DNA of 31,673 bases, from contig JBFLVQ010000030.1 of the NCBI GenBank assembly GCA_040758525.1, positions 1-31,673 of the forward strand. The letters are read 5' to 3'. This document shows positions 17,122-25,679 of this stretch, in pieces. A program made the position numbers and the translations under genes. Under the pieces are notes generated by a model. It did no database searches and was not told the origin of the DNA. It saw only the letters and a program-made list of their open reading frames with translations. Each line of letters opens with the position of its first letter. The first letter of the stretch is position 1. The DNA is from JBFLVQ01 sp040758525 (lineage in GTDB: Bacteria; Acidobacteriota; Blastocatellia; Chloracidobacteriales; JADJPF01).

Positions 17122-17194
17122 GGGCCCTTAGCTCAACGGTTAGAGCAGCAGACTCATAATCTGTTGGTTCCAGGTTCGAATCCTGGAGGGCCCA
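17122..17194 (+). tRNA. tRNA with CAU anticodon, probably tRNA-Ile2
   Basis: The 73-base sequence folds perfectly: acceptor GGGCCCT/AGGGCCC, D stem GCTC/GAGC, anticodon stem GCAGA/TCTGT (one G-T pair) with loop CTCATAA, T stem CCAGG/CCTGG with loop TTCGAAT, discriminator A. The anticodon is CAT. The start GGGCCCTTAGCTCA resembles known tRNA-Ile2 genes, in which TilS modifies C34 to lysidine to read AUA; an elongator tRNA-Met is the alternative. The acceptor end lacks an encoded CCA, so CCA must be added by a nucleotidyltransferase. Confidence 0.93.
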
Positions 17195-17256
17195 TTAATA
17201 GAATTAAACATTTACAAATATATCCCATCAAAATTCCACTACTTAAATAAAAGCTG

Positions 17257-18387
17257 TTAAACAGATTCGCCCTCACTGACTTCACTAGCAGTGGCACGAA
17301 AAGGTATTGTCAAACTCACTACTAGACCACCGTCAGCAGCATTACTTAATTCAAAGCGATGAGCTGAGCCATAGAGTTGAGAGAGTCTCGCGCGTGTATT
17401 GGTTAGCCCTATTCCTTCTTTAACAGTGTTGATCTGTGGATTGGGAAGCCCAGGTCCATTATCACAAACACGAATTTGTAACATCTCCTTCTCGCGTTTA
17501 GTACAGATCTCTATTCGACCAGGCTCGGCGCGGGGAGCAATTCCATGATGTATAGCATTTTCGACCAAAGGTTGTAGAACTAGGTTGGGCACTTTAGCAT
17601 GTAGGGTCTCTGGATCAGTCTGCATCTTTACCACCAAGCGATCTTCAAAGCGAGTCTGCTCAATCTCAAGATAAAGTTTTAGGAACTCTAGCTCCTGTTT
17701 TAGTGTAACCTCTTGTTCTCCTGCATTTGCTAAAGTACAGCGGAGTAGATCGCTCAGACAAGTAAGCATACGATCGGCAGCATCAACATCTGTATACATA
17801 AGAGCGGAAATATCATTAAGAGTATTGAAGAGAAAGTGAGGATGCAATTGCATCTTAAGCGCTTGTAGTTGAGCCTGAGCAAGGTGTGTCTCTAGTTGGG
17901 AAGCTTTTAACTCTCGCTCACGATATTTGCTGTAATAATCCACGGCCAGGCTTGCACTCACTAATAACCAGTAATTGAGTACATTCCAGTGGAATTGAAA
18001 TGCAAAATTGAGTCGAAAAGATTCTAGAAAAGGCAAAGGATAGATACCTGCCAATCTAAATAATTGCAGTATCCCTATGGCTAGCGCCAAATGTACCAAG
18101 GCAGTAATAATACAGGCAGGCAAGTGTATTATTAGACCTCTTGACCAATTGTTACGCTCGATTGGATATCGCCTAGTTAAGAAGAGTATACAAGGCGCAA
18201 GCGCTGCCCATACATACCAATCTGATATTGCACAGGCAAGTGCCCGCTCCCAAGGTATTCGCTGACGAAAAACAGAGGCATAAATTAGATAGGTCTGACC
18301 AGCAAAGAAAAGCCCTAGCAGTGTCCAGAAACCCAGGATCAGTATCCATCTTGCCCAACGCCGCTCTATGATATCCTCGCTTCTCAT
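17257..18387 (-). CDS. LytS-type sensor histidine kinase, membrane-bound
   Basis: A 376-residue kinase of the His_kinase (LytS/YehU) group. Residues about 14-150 form an N-terminal membrane domain with four or so hydrophobic segments (about 14-36, 51-71, 85-111, 137-150). A short coiled-coil linker leads to LHPHFLFNTLND (181-192), with His184 the likely phosphate acceptor. The ATPase part has VENAIHHG (275-282), DNGPGLP (309-315) and EGIGLTNTRARL (324-335). Such kinases normally pair with a LytTR response regulator, but none is adjacent on either side, so the partner is elsewhere. An extended -10 promoter lies 50 bases upstream. It is divergent from the second sensor kinase. Confidence 0.92.
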   Translation of the reverse strand: MRSEDIIERRWARWILILGFWTLLGLFFAGQTYLIYASVFRQRIPWERALACAISDWYVWAALAPCILFLTRRYPIERNNWSRGLIIHLPACIITALVHLALAIGILQLFRLAGIYPLPFLESFRLNFAFQFHWNVLNYWLLVSASLAVDYYSKYRERELKASQLETHLAQAQLQALKMQLHPHFLFNTLNDISALMYTDVDAADRMLTCLSDLLRCTLANAGEQEVTLKQELEFLKLYLEIEQTRFEDRLVVKMQTDPETLHAKVPNLVLQPLVENAIHHGIAPRAEPGRIEICTKREKEMLQIRVCDNGPGLPNPQINTVKEGIGLTNTRARLSQLYGSAHRFELSNAADGGLVVSLTIPFRATASEVSEGESV

Positions 18388-18434
18388 ATATCCACTAGAC
18401 CTGAATCTTAGAAACTTCTCTTGGGAATTTCCTG

Positions 18435-18443
18435 ATTATAGCA
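18435..18443 (-). promoter_or_regulatory. Extended -10 promoter for the LytS-type kinase
   Basis: On the minus strand the sequence reads TGCTATAAT, an extended -10 (TGn-TATAAT). The -35 region is poor (TTAAGG at 17 bases), as is common with extended -10 promoters. Transcription would begin near 18428, about 40 bases before the ATG at 18387. Confidence 0.5.
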
Positions 18444-18592
18444 TGTTAAAGCGGCTTCCTTAATTGCTAGGAAAACTTACTAATTCCACCCAGGCAAGGT
18501 ATTTGCTCTGTATTCCTCCCGCCTTGCAGTTGTAAACTTAACAGCGACAAGCTGGTATGGCGACGGCCTAGCAAGTTAGCGGGAGAAAGCTT

Positions 18593-20140
18593 ATGAAATC
18601 TTTTGGCAAACTCTACAGTTTTCGGGCACGTATGGCGCTGGTGCTAATCTTGACGCTGGTAAACACTACCGTAGTACTATACCAGCTCAACAAATTGACG
18701 GAAAAGAATATTATGAAAGAGGTCGAAAGGCAGCGTAATGAATTTGCCGATGCAATTCATATTGCCCAACAATCGCTCACCAGTACTCAATGGTTACGTG
18801 AATTCCTCAAAGGAGAGGGGCTGCGCAGATTTCATAATAAGGAACGCCAGGATGGTACCGAGTACGAATCTCATGTAGAGCGAATACTAGTTGTCAATTC
18901 TAAAGGCACAATCGAGGATAGTTCGAATGTAGATGATATAGACAAGCGTTATGATGATTTGGGATTTGGTACTTTTCAGCAGGCCATCGACTTGCATAAT
19001 CACTCTGAACATCCATTAACACTAGCGAAGTACCAGATCTACTCTTTTTCTGTACAGGCAACTAGTGAGGAGGCGATCAATGCGGCTGACAAAGTCTATC
19101 TAATAATAATATTCTTCGATAATCTCAAGGGTGAACTGCGTGAATGGTCGCTACAACGTCTTTTCATTACCTTTGGTGTGTTACTTATCTCGATAATCAT
19201 TTCACTATTGCTAATACTACAGTTTGCTCGTCCGGTGGATGCACTAGTAGAAGCAGCGCGTAGAGTTGCGGCAGGAGATTTTACCGTAAAGCTAAAGACC
19301 AACCGACGTGATGAGGTAGGCCATCTGATCAATGTCTTTAATGATATGGTAAAGGGCTTACGTGAGCGACATGAACTAGAGACGCGCCTCTATCAAGCAG
19401 AACAGTCGGCTATCGTTGGCCGACTGGCTTCTGGTATTGCTCATGAGGTGAAAAATCCCCTCAACTATATCTCACTAACGATCGATTACCTACGTAGTAA
19501 GTTTACTCCTACCGCAGAAGACGCACGTATACGTTTCTATGAAAAGATGGATAGTATTAAGGACGAGATAAAGCGGCTAGATCGCCTGATAAGAAACTTT
19601 CTTAGCTATGGTCGCCCCCTTAACCTTAATCTCAAACCGATCTCCTTGCGAGAACTGATAAGCGGGATACTAGGACTTACAGCAGAACAGGCTGAACAAC
19701 AATCGATCCAGTTACAAATTGATGAACAGACCGATATACCTATTATCGAAGCGGATATAGAGCGTCTTAAGAGCTGCTTCACTAATCTGATAATAAATGC
19801 CCAACAGGCTATGCCAGAGGGGGGAAAACTACAGATAGGTTTTAGCCAGAAAGATGAAGGCGTTGAGGTAACTGTGCAAGATACAGGCCATGGTATTCCA
19901 CCAGAAAATATTGAGAAGATCTTCGAACCTTATTTCTCTACCAAAGAGACTGGCACCGGTTTGGGATTGGCACTTGTCAAACGTATCATAGAAGGCCATG
20001 GAGGGAGAATTAAAGTAGAGAGCATATTAGGAAAAGGTACTAGTTTCTATATCTGGCTACCGATATCTCCTCCCAAGTTATCTAATGAATCGACTAGTAA
20101 GGCCCAAGCTGATAAACTAGAATCGCTACCAGTAATCTGA
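18593..20140 (+). CDS. Sensor histidine kinase with periplasmic domain and HAMP
   Basis: A 515-residue transmembrane kinase. TM1 is at about 14-31, a periplasmic sensor part at about 32-188, TM2 at about 189-209, and HAMP at about 210-262 (RPVDALVEAARRVAAGDF). The HisKA helix has ASGIAHEVKNPLNYI with His284 as phosphate acceptor. The ATPase domain has the N box NLIINAQQAMPEGG (398-411), DTGHGIPPENIEKIFEPYFS and GTGLGLALVKRIIEGHGG. This layout resembles NtrY/AtoS-type kinases. No response regulator is next to it. GGGAG lies 7 bases before the ATG. The CDF-like transporter starts 16 bases after its stop, so the pair is probably one transcript and the sensor may respond to metal or envelope state (inference). 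Confidence 0.94.
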   Translation: MKSFGKLYSFRARMALVLILTLVNTTVVLYQLNKLTEKNIMKEVERQRNEFADAIHIAQQSLTSTQWLREFLKGEGLRRFHNKERQDGTEYESHVERILVVNSKGTIEDSSNVDDIDKRYDDLGFGTFQQAIDLHNHSEHPLTLAKYQIYSFSVQATSEEAINAADKVYLIIIFFDNLKGELREWSLQRLFITFGVLLISIIISLLLILQFARPVDALVEAARRVAAGDFTVKLKTNRRDEVGHLINVFNDMVKGLRERHELETRLYQAEQSAIVGRLASGIAHEVKNPLNYISLTIDYLRSKFTPTAEDARIRFYEKMDSIKDEIKRLDRLIRNFLSYGRPLNLNLKPISLRELISGILGLTAEQAEQQSIQLQIDEQTDIPIIEADIERLKSCFTNLIINAQQAMPEGGKLQIGFSQKDEGVEVTVQDTGHGIPPENIEKIFEPYFSTKETGTGLGLALVKRIIEGHGGRIKVESILGKGTSFYIWLPISPPKLSNESTSKAQADKLESLPVI

Positions 20141-20156
20141 TGGCTAGATTAACCAT

Positions 20157-20807
20157 ATGAGCCAACAAGTAATTCAATTAAGCAGTAAGCGTACCGATCT
20201 GCTCAAGCAAGGCCGCAGGTTGGAGTACTTTACTATTGCCTATAATAGCTTAGAAGCGCTTATTGCTATTGCTGCAGGACTATTGGCAGGTAGCATTGCA
20301 CTGATAGGTTTCGGGTTTGATAGTGTGATCGAAATCTCTTCAGGGGCAGTATTGTTATGGCGATTATGGGCGGATAGAGACGAAACCGATCGTGAGCGTA
20401 TAGAGGCGCTCAGTCTGCGTCTGGTTGGTATCTGTTTCCTCGCACTAGCATTTTATGTTACTTACGATTCCGGTTTTTCACTACTAAGGCAGCAACCTGT
20501 AGAAAAGAGTATTCCTGGTATTCTATTGGCGATCACATCATTGATCGTTATGCCATTGCTGGCACGGGCAAAGCGTAGAGTTGCGTTTGGGATTGGCAGT
20601 AATGCGCTGGCTGCAGATGCTCGGCAGACCGATTTCTGCACTTACCTTTCAGCGATCCTTTTAGGTGGACTATTGCTAAATGCGCTGCTGGGTTGGTGGT
20701 GGGCGGATCCTGTCGCAGCTCTTTTGATGGTACCAATCATCGTCAAGGAGGGTGTGCAGGCACTACGTGGTAAGAGCTGTGGATGCTCAGCAGGACAATG
20801 CAAATAA
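20157..20807 (+). CDS. CDF-like cation transporter with Cys-rich tail
   Basis: A 216-residue membrane protein with about five or six hydrophobic segments, similar to the short cation-transporter (TMEM163/CDF-type) group. The two CDF-like acidic sites are visible: GFGFDSVIEISSG in TM2 (about 51-63) and ALAADARQTDFCTY in a later helix (about 150-163), where Asp residues would bind Zn2+ or a related ion. It lacks the C-terminal cytoplasmic domain of full CDF proteins. Instead it ends in a short tail GKSCGCSAGQCK with three Cys, a possible metal-capture site. It follows the sensor kinase by 16 bases. The metal is not known. Confidence 0.85.
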   Translation: MSQQVIQLSSKRTDLLKQGRRLEYFTIAYNSLEALIAIAAGLLAGSIALIGFGFDSVIEISSGAVLLWRLWADRDETDRERIEALSLRLVGICFLALAFYVTYDSGFSLLRQQPVEKSIPGILLAITSLIVMPLLARAKRRVAFGIGSNALAADARQTDFCTYLSAILLGGLLLNALLGWWWADPVAALLMVPIIVKEGVQALRGKSCGCSAGQCK

Positions 20808-20810
20808 TAA

Positions 20811-20837
20811 TGGCCACCTATCAAAGATGGCCACTAC
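20811..20837 (+). terminator. Weak stem-loop after the transporter gene
   Basis: Two ATGGCCAC copies flank a short spacer. Because TGGCCA is self-complementary they can pair as a hairpin. It follows the transporter stop codon directly but has no T-run, so terminator function is uncertain. Confidence 0.3.
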
Positions 20838-20852
20838 TAGCTAATTCTATTA

Positions 20853-20926
<74 letters not shown>

Positions 20927-21037
20927 GGATTTGGCATTTGCCTACTGCCAATTTCAAGAATGCTTAGGATAGCAACAATTAACGAAATTTGTCTAGCGTT
21001 CTTTTCCGATCTCTGGTCCGCTAAACAAGCTAGATTT

Positions 21038-22681
21038 TTACTGTTCCTCCTGCCAAACCACTTCAAAGACCTCTTGTGGTTCAGACTTACCTTTCACTTG
21101 AATCTTGCCAAGCGGTCGAGTGGGAAATTTACCTTTGAGCAACTGATGGGTTGTATTACTAACCAGAATCTGTGAGGGTTTGGTATTCGATTCTAGTCGT
21201 GCCGCCAAATTGACAGCATCACCAATACCGGTATATTCCATACGACGGTTCGAGCCTATATAACCAACCGTAATTGTCCCGCTATTTATCCCTATACCAA
21301 TACTAATTTGAGAGCCATAGAGCTCATTAAACTGTTCGCGTAGCGTAACCATACGACGTTGCATATCAATAGCAGCTTCAACTGCATTGGCAGGGGCATC
21401 TTCTGCAGCATAAGCAACGCCAAATAGCGCCATCAACCCATCACCCATATATTTGTCTAGTAGACCTTGATGGGAAAAGATAATGTCGGTCATATTGGTG
21501 AAATATTCATTCAATAGCTCGACAATCTGTTCTGGACGCAGCTTCTCTGATAGTGGCGTAAAGCCTCGCACATCGGCGAAAAGAATCGTTGCATCCTTAT
21601 TTGTTCCACCTAGCTTGAGTGAATCAGGGGAAGCAAGAATTTCGTTGACAATATGATCTGGCAAGAAACGACTATAAGCCTCTCGGGCTAAAGCCTCCTT
21701 CATAAGTCGATCATGTGCAGTAGCATTATCAAGCGCCATAGAAGTCTGTACCGCAATAGCATTCAATAGATCTAGATCCTCAGAACTGAATGGTAGGCTG
21801 TTCTTATGGCTATTGATATAGTTATCGATATAGAGTACGCCCATTGGTTCACTACTTACCATCAATGGTGCACAGATCACCGACTGAACATTTTGTAAAA
21901 CTACACTTTTGCCAGAGAAGTCGGTCTGTGCATCGAGTGAGAGCAGCGTTACTCGATCATGTAGCACTTGATCGACAATCGCACGTGGTGGCGCGATATG
22001 ATCATTGGGGTTATGTCGCTGCGAGCGGAATTTAACAAGGCGTGTCTTCAGTTCTTTGGTATTAGGATCCTTAATCTGTACCAAACAGCGCTCAGCAGGG
22101 GTAAGCCGGAAGAGCACATCCGCCATACGCTCGAAGATCTCTTCAAGAGCAAAGACAGAATTGAAGAGGCCATTGAGTTCATATAGATGCGAGAGAATAT
22201 CGGCTTTCTTACGTAACTGCTCCAACTCTTTGCGTAATACATCTGGTGTGTTGGTCTCCTGCACCATTTTTGCCAGATCTACTTTTGGCATTAGAATGGA
22301 AGCACTGGTAGGGGCTCGTAGCAGGATTGTACCGCCTTTTGGCACACCCGGTGGCAATTCCGGTAATATTGGTAGTGGTGGTACATCGTCCTGTAGTTTG
22401 AGTAGGTATTTACCGATCTGAATAGCGTCTTTCTCGGTGATGCGCTCTTCACCACTGATACGACGACCATTTACGAAGCTGCCATTAGCACTTTGTAGAT
22501 CAACAAGGATAAACTCATCACCTTGTTGACGTATGATGGCATGCTCGCGTGAAACCTGTACATCAACCAGCACGACATCATTAATCTGCTGAGAGCGTCC
22601 AAGCTTTATTTCTGGCTTATTTAAATCACACTCGAAAGACTCATCACCAACAGCAGATTTTACCAATAACTTCGCGGTCAT
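21038..22681 (-). CDS. FHA-GAF-class III nucleotide (adenylate) cyclase
   Basis: A 547-residue signalling enzyme with three domains. FHA (about 24-95) keeps the phosphothreonine-binding residues: GRS (28-30), SREH (44-47) and NGSF (66-69). GAF covers about 165-325 (APLMVSSEPMGVLYIDN, DLDLLNAIAVQTSMALDNA). The class III cyclase domain (about 360-545) has both metal Asp residues, D370 in ILFADVRGFT and D414 in DKYMGDG, Lys410 for adenine choice, YTGIGDAVNLAARLE (483-497) with D488, and the transition-state N491/R495. The residues point to an active cyclase making cAMP from ATP. It lies 40 bases after the nonaheme cytochrome gene on the same strand, so it is probably its operon partner. No membrane helix is seen. 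Confidence 0.95.
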   Translation of the reverse strand: MTAKLLVKSAVGDESFECDLNKPEIKLGRSQQINDVVLVDVQVSREHAIIRQQGDEFILVDLQSANGSFVNGRRISGEERITEKDAIQIGKYLLKLQDDVPPLPILPELPPGVPKGGTILLRAPTSASILMPKVDLAKMVQETNTPDVLRKELEQLRKKADILSHLYELNGLFNSVFALEEIFERMADVLFRLTPAERCLVQIKDPNTKELKTRLVKFRSQRHNPNDHIAPPRAIVDQVLHDRVTLLSLDAQTDFSGKSVVLQNVQSVICAPLMVSSEPMGVLYIDNYINSHKNSLPFSSEDLDLLNAIAVQTSMALDNATAHDRLMKEALAREAYSRFLPDHIVNEILASPDSLKLGGTNKDATILFADVRGFTPLSEKLRPEQIVELLNEYFTNMTDIIFSHQGLLDKYMGDGLMALFGVAYAAEDAPANAVEAAIDMQRRMVTLREQFNELYGSQISIGIGINSGTITVGYIGSNRRMEYTGIGDAVNLAARLESNTKPSQILVSNTTHQLLKGKFPTRPLGKIQVKGKSEPQEVFEVVWQEEQ

Positions 22682-22721
22682 AGTCGTTAATAAACCTCAG
22701 CCTTGTTCTATCCATTATTTC

Positions 22722-23714
22722 TTAAGGAGCTTTATAGCCTTTTGGGGGATTCTTTGCCAACGAACCAACTGGTTGCACATGACATTTCTCACACTGCTTT
22801 CCTGAACCAAATGGGTTAGGAATATGGCATTTGAAGCACTGCGATTTGTGTACCAGGTTGGGGTTGCTTGTAAGCACAAGCCGAATACGGGAAGCATCAG
22901 AGGCGCCCGGCTGGCCATCCGTCTTGATTACATCATGACAGTCAATACAGCGACCATCAATCTTAGAGCTGGCCAGGTGAATGCCATGATTGAACTTGAA
23001 ATAGTCATAAGCAATATCAATCTGACCACGATTACGGAACTTCTGCGCTTGAGCAGTCTGGTTGTGACACTCATTACAATCGCCTTTGGCGGGTTTGTTC
23101 TCAGCCGTATGGCATTTGTTGCACTCTGGATGATCTGGGTAAGTTACTCTTGCCGTCTTGTTGTCAGAATAGTAGTTATGGCAGACTGCGCAATCCCATT
23201 CCTGCTTCTGATTACCAACCGGATTAGGACGTGCTGAGTGGGTAGCATGCGAAAACTCCATACCAAACTGGTTAAGCTGTTTGGTAAATGGCAATACAGG
23301 AGGATTCTGGTTGTAAGGGCGATTATGGCATCCTATACAGATCTCTAGCTTGACAGAAGTAAACTGTTCTGAATGGCATTGCACACAGGAATCGTGATAA
23401 GGCAAAGGCTCTTCGATTCTGGCTGGCTTAATGAACGCATCGATATTGCGATGGCATAGATCGCAACGTTCCTGATTGGTAAGATTGATATGAGCTTCCT
23501 TAGCCTTATCGGAAGTGAAGTGGTCATATTTGGTATTGTACTGGCGTACTGTGCCTGTTGCTGTAGGAGCAGCAGAGGGGGTAGTCGGTTTAGGAGCAAA
23601 CGGTTTTTGCGGGGGCGCTGGCTCGAAGGCAGCGCTACCAGCATGCTCACTAACAGAGAGGATTAGTACTATTCCGATGAAAACCAGCAGTATTGTCTGT
23701 TTCAGTCTCTTCAC
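22722..23714 (-). CDS. Exported nonaheme c-type cytochrome
   Basis: A 330-residue exported cytochrome with a signal peptide (1-28) and a Pro/Ala/Thr-rich linker (29-55). Nine CXXCH heme sites start at residues 84, 110, 126, 175, 198, 213, 256, 293 and 308. Extra His motifs such as FGMEFSHATH (150-159) and FKFNHGIH (239-246) are likely distal ligands, as in c3/c7-type cytochromes. The start is GTG, with GAGGG 10 bases upstream. It is clearly related to the octaheme protein encoded 54 bases upstream: the first six sites and the QFG-F-HxxH segment align, and it has one more site at the end. Inferred role: periplasmic electron carrier. No catalytic site is seen. Confidence 0.93.
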   Translation of the reverse strand: MKRLKQTILLVFIGIVLILSVSEHAGSAAFEPAPPQKPFAPKPTTPSAAPTATGTVRQYNTKYDHFTSDKAKEAHINLTNQERCDLCHRNIDAFIKPARIEEPLPYHDSCVQCHSEQFTSVKLEICIGCHNRPYNQNPPVLPFTKQLNQFGMEFSHATHSARPNPVGNQKQEWDCAVCHNYYSDNKTARVTYPDHPECNKCHTAENKPAKGDCNECHNQTAQAQKFRNRGQIDIAYDYFKFNHGIHLASSKIDGRCIDCHDVIKTDGQPGASDASRIRLVLTSNPNLVHKSQCFKCHIPNPFGSGKQCEKCHVQPVGSLAKNPPKGYKAP

Positions 23715-23768
23715 TGTTTAGATTCCCTCGCAAAATATATTTGCATCCATCATTAATTGGTTTACTTG

Positions 23769-24761
23769 TCACCTCTTCATATTTACAGCTTCTGCAGGGG
23801 TAAGCTCATGAGCATTACCATCTTTGGAATGGCAGACTTCACAGGCCTTTAACATAGGTGGCTCAAGATCGAAGAGCCGTTTAGACGCCGATGTCTGCTT
23901 ATGACAGAATTTGCAATCAAGTTTAGGCGTTTCTGGCTTCTTGCCACTCTTTTTCTGTTCTTCTTTCAATTTCTTTTCTATTTCTGGTCTAGTATCCAGA
24001 TCGTGATCTTTATCATGACGAAAGTTTGGTACCAAGAAGTTTACTGCCTTACGAATCGGCATCCAGGGTTTATGACAACCCAAACAATCATACATATGTG
24101 GTAATTCATTCTTAGGCCCTACCCCGTGGCAACGAGCACACTCAGGGTGATGCGGAGTAGAAAAGTTCTCCTCTTTCTTGTCCTTGCCTTCTTTGACATG
24201 GCACTCATTACAGCCAAACTTGGCCGCTGTCTCCTGTATTGCTATCTCTTGCTGGCTACGATCACGATCTATCAGGATATCAACATTACCAACATTATAA
24301 TCTTTTGCCTTCAAGCCTACATGCACATCATGAGGGAACTTAATACCAAACTGATCATCCTTCTGATCAGGAAATTGTGGCTTGACAATTCTCCAATCTT
24401 TAGGTGTCTCATGACAAATCAGACAGAATGCACCACCATCGGCAAAAGTGAACGGTACGAAAGCATGACACTCCTCACAAGCTGGGTGATAAGGAAACTT
24501 TGTCACTCGATTGCCCACTTTTACATCATGACACTCCTCACAACTAAGACTGTGGGTGGTATGTTCAAAGCGTGCATAATTAATACCTGGACGTGGCGGT
24601 AGTGCGGCTGCACCGATACCACCTTTACGTTGCGACTGACTAGAGGTTACTTTCTTCTTGCCCCCCTTCTGGGTTTGGGCACTTCCTATGAAGCCATCTA
24701 AAGTGAGTACTAATGCAAGTAGGGACACCAAGGCAAAAATTGCTTTCTTAAGCTTCAACAT
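23769..24761 (-). CDS. Exported octaheme c-type cytochrome
   Basis: A 330-residue cytochrome with a signal peptide (1-28) and a Lys/Ser/Gln-rich linker. Eight CXXCH sites start at residues 74, 95, 113, 184, 208, 226, 283 and 307. QFGIKFPHDVH (137-147) and FRHDKDHD (247-254) probably give distal His ligands. A Lys/Glu-rich helix (about 261-280, EKKLKEEQKKSGKK) separates the last two sites. GGAG lies about 10 bases before the ATG. It is a paralogue of the next gene (22722-23714). Inferred role: periplasmic electron carrier between inner-membrane donors and the outer-membrane conduit. It is not an octaheme nitrite, tetrathionate or hydroxylamine enzyme: those are longer and have distinctive heme motifs not seen here. 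Confidence 0.93.
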   Translation of the reverse strand: MLKLKKAIFALVSLLALVLTLDGFIGSAQTQKGGKKKVTSSQSQRKGGIGAAALPPRPGINYARFEHTTHSLSCEECHDVKVGNRVTKFPYHPACEECHAFVPFTFADGGAFCLICHETPKDWRIVKPQFPDQKDDQFGIKFPHDVHVGLKAKDYNVGNVDILIDRDRSQQEIAIQETAAKFGCNECHVKEGKDKKEENFSTPHHPECARCHGVGPKNELPHMYDCLGCHKPWMPIRKAVNFLVPNFRHDKDHDLDTRPEIEKKLKEEQKKSGKKPETPKLDCKFCHKQTSASKRLFDLEPPMLKACEVCHSKDGNAHELTPAEAVNMKR

Positions 24762-24950
24762 TTTTGGTGATCTCCATTTCAGACAACTAAACGATCCATA
24801 CCGTCTACGGCAGCCGCCATTTCCCTCTCTGGTAGGCGGAAAATCCTGTCTTTGCTGTGTGTTGAATATTAATAAAATTTCGCTATAAAGATCAAGGATA
24901 AAGGAAAGACTATATAACGATTTGACTCGTTTCTGCTAGCAGGATCAAAA

Positions 24951-24986
24951 TCGCCCAGCCGACCTGGCAATCAGGCGACTGGGCAA
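24951..24986 (-). terminator. Probable terminator after the tetraheme gene
   Basis: A long imperfect stem (outer GCCCAG 24953-24958 with CTGGGC 24979-24984; inner CCTG with CAGG around GCAAT) lies about 23 bases past the tetraheme stop codon. On the minus strand it is followed by GATTTTGATC, a short T-run. It could end or reduce transcription before the octaheme gene. The rest of the 247-base gap to the octaheme start is AT-rich, with TTGATC and TAATAT 18 bases apart (about 24864-24893) as a weak promoter candidate. Confidence 0.5.
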
Positions 24987-25008
24987 TCGTTTTGTAAATA
25001 GAGAAAAG

Positions 25009-25521
25009 TTAGCCGTTATGGCACTCTTTACACTTTGTTGGTTCTTGGCCAATCTTCTTGTGGCAGCCAATACAACCTACATCACTATCTTTGCCATGGA
25101 AAGCCTCTTCCGAGTTAATGGCCGTTTTACCCTTAAACTTCTTCTCCTCGTGAGTACCTTCAATCTCGTTGGTTGTCTCTTCTGCCTTGTGGCATACACC
25201 ACATTTTTGGACCTCTTCTTCTACCGCTTCAGTAAGCTTAGTTGTATTGGTATGGTGGCAAGTGACACATTTTTCTTGTGTCCCTTCTCCACTAACCGGT
25301 TTTGCTTTTACGTGCTGGTCATGATCAAAGGGAGCCTTGCCAAAATCACCAGCAAACTGGGTCATCTTATTTTCAGGATCATCCAACATCAATTTGCCTG
25401 GCATGGTTTTGCTTGGTTTTGCCACTGCACCCGGCTCGGGCACCCAGAACGCAAGCACGGCGCTGATAGCAAACGCCATAACCAATATTCCTTTAATAAT
25501 CTTTTTCTGTTTCTCCTGCAT
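25009..25521 (-). CDS. Exported tetraheme c-type cytochrome (c3-like)
   Basis: A 170-residue small cytochrome with an N-terminal hydrophobic segment (about 9-26) that is a signal peptide or anchor. Four CXXCH sites start at residues 85 (CVTCHH), 107, 150 and 164. The PFDHDQH segment (64-70) ahead of the first site, the CXXCHH form and EEAFHG (138-143) fit a class III (c3/c7) fold with bis-His hemes. Between sites 2 and 3 lies a Glu/Lys/Thr-rich part. GGGAGG lies about 13 bases before the ATG, longer than usual. It follows the terminator after the 1328-aa gene, so it likely has its own promoter. Inferred role: periplasmic electron shuttle. Confidence 0.92.
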   Translation of the reverse strand: MQEKQKKIIKGILVMAFAISAVLAFWVPEPGAVAKPSKTMPGKLMLDDPENKMTQFAGDFGKAPFDHDQHVKAKPVSGEGTQEKCVTCHHTNTTKLTEAVEEEVQKCGVCHKAEETTNEIEGTHEEKKFKGKTAINSEEAFHGKDSDVGCIGCHKKIGQEPTKCKECHNG

Positions 25522-25566
25522 ATTATCTGTTTTTCCTCCCTAACAAGTGCTCTCTATTTTATTCCG

Positions 25567-25636
25567 TTGTCACAGGCGACAATCGCTGCCGCCGCCTGGA
25601 AGTGCATCCCTGGTGGCACTTTGATTCTTACTGCCA
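25567..25636 (-). promoter_or_regulatory. Structured leader upstream of the tetraheme gene
   Basis: Several short stems overlap and exclude one another: TTGTC (25567-25571) with GACAA (25578-25582); CAGGCG (25573-25578) with CGCCTG (25593-25598); AGTGC (25601-25605) with GCACT (25616-25620); TGGCA (25614-25618) with TGCCA (25632-25636). On the minus strand they lie between the likely promoter zone and the tetraheme start. Alternative folds could regulate the gene. No known riboswitch class is recognised. Confidence 0.35.
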
Positions 25637-25679
25637 TCATCAGGCTGCTCCATAGACCTGGAAATTACCGCGAGCGGGT

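Noticed and set aside
17008..17250. 80-residue open frame on the plus strand
   Set aside because: It runs across the CAU tRNA. The part reading GPLAQRLEQQTHNLLVPGSN is the translation of the tRNA itself, a well-known annotation artefact.
24126..24602. 158-residue plus-strand open frame opposite the octaheme gene
   Set aside because: The opposite frame has eight heme motifs and a signal peptide. This frame has no domain and no ribosome binding site.
22722..24761. Octaheme nitrite, hydroxylamine or tetrathionate enzyme
   Set aside because: The proteins are too short, have only CXXCH sites (no CXXCK), and no catalytic heme surroundings were seen.
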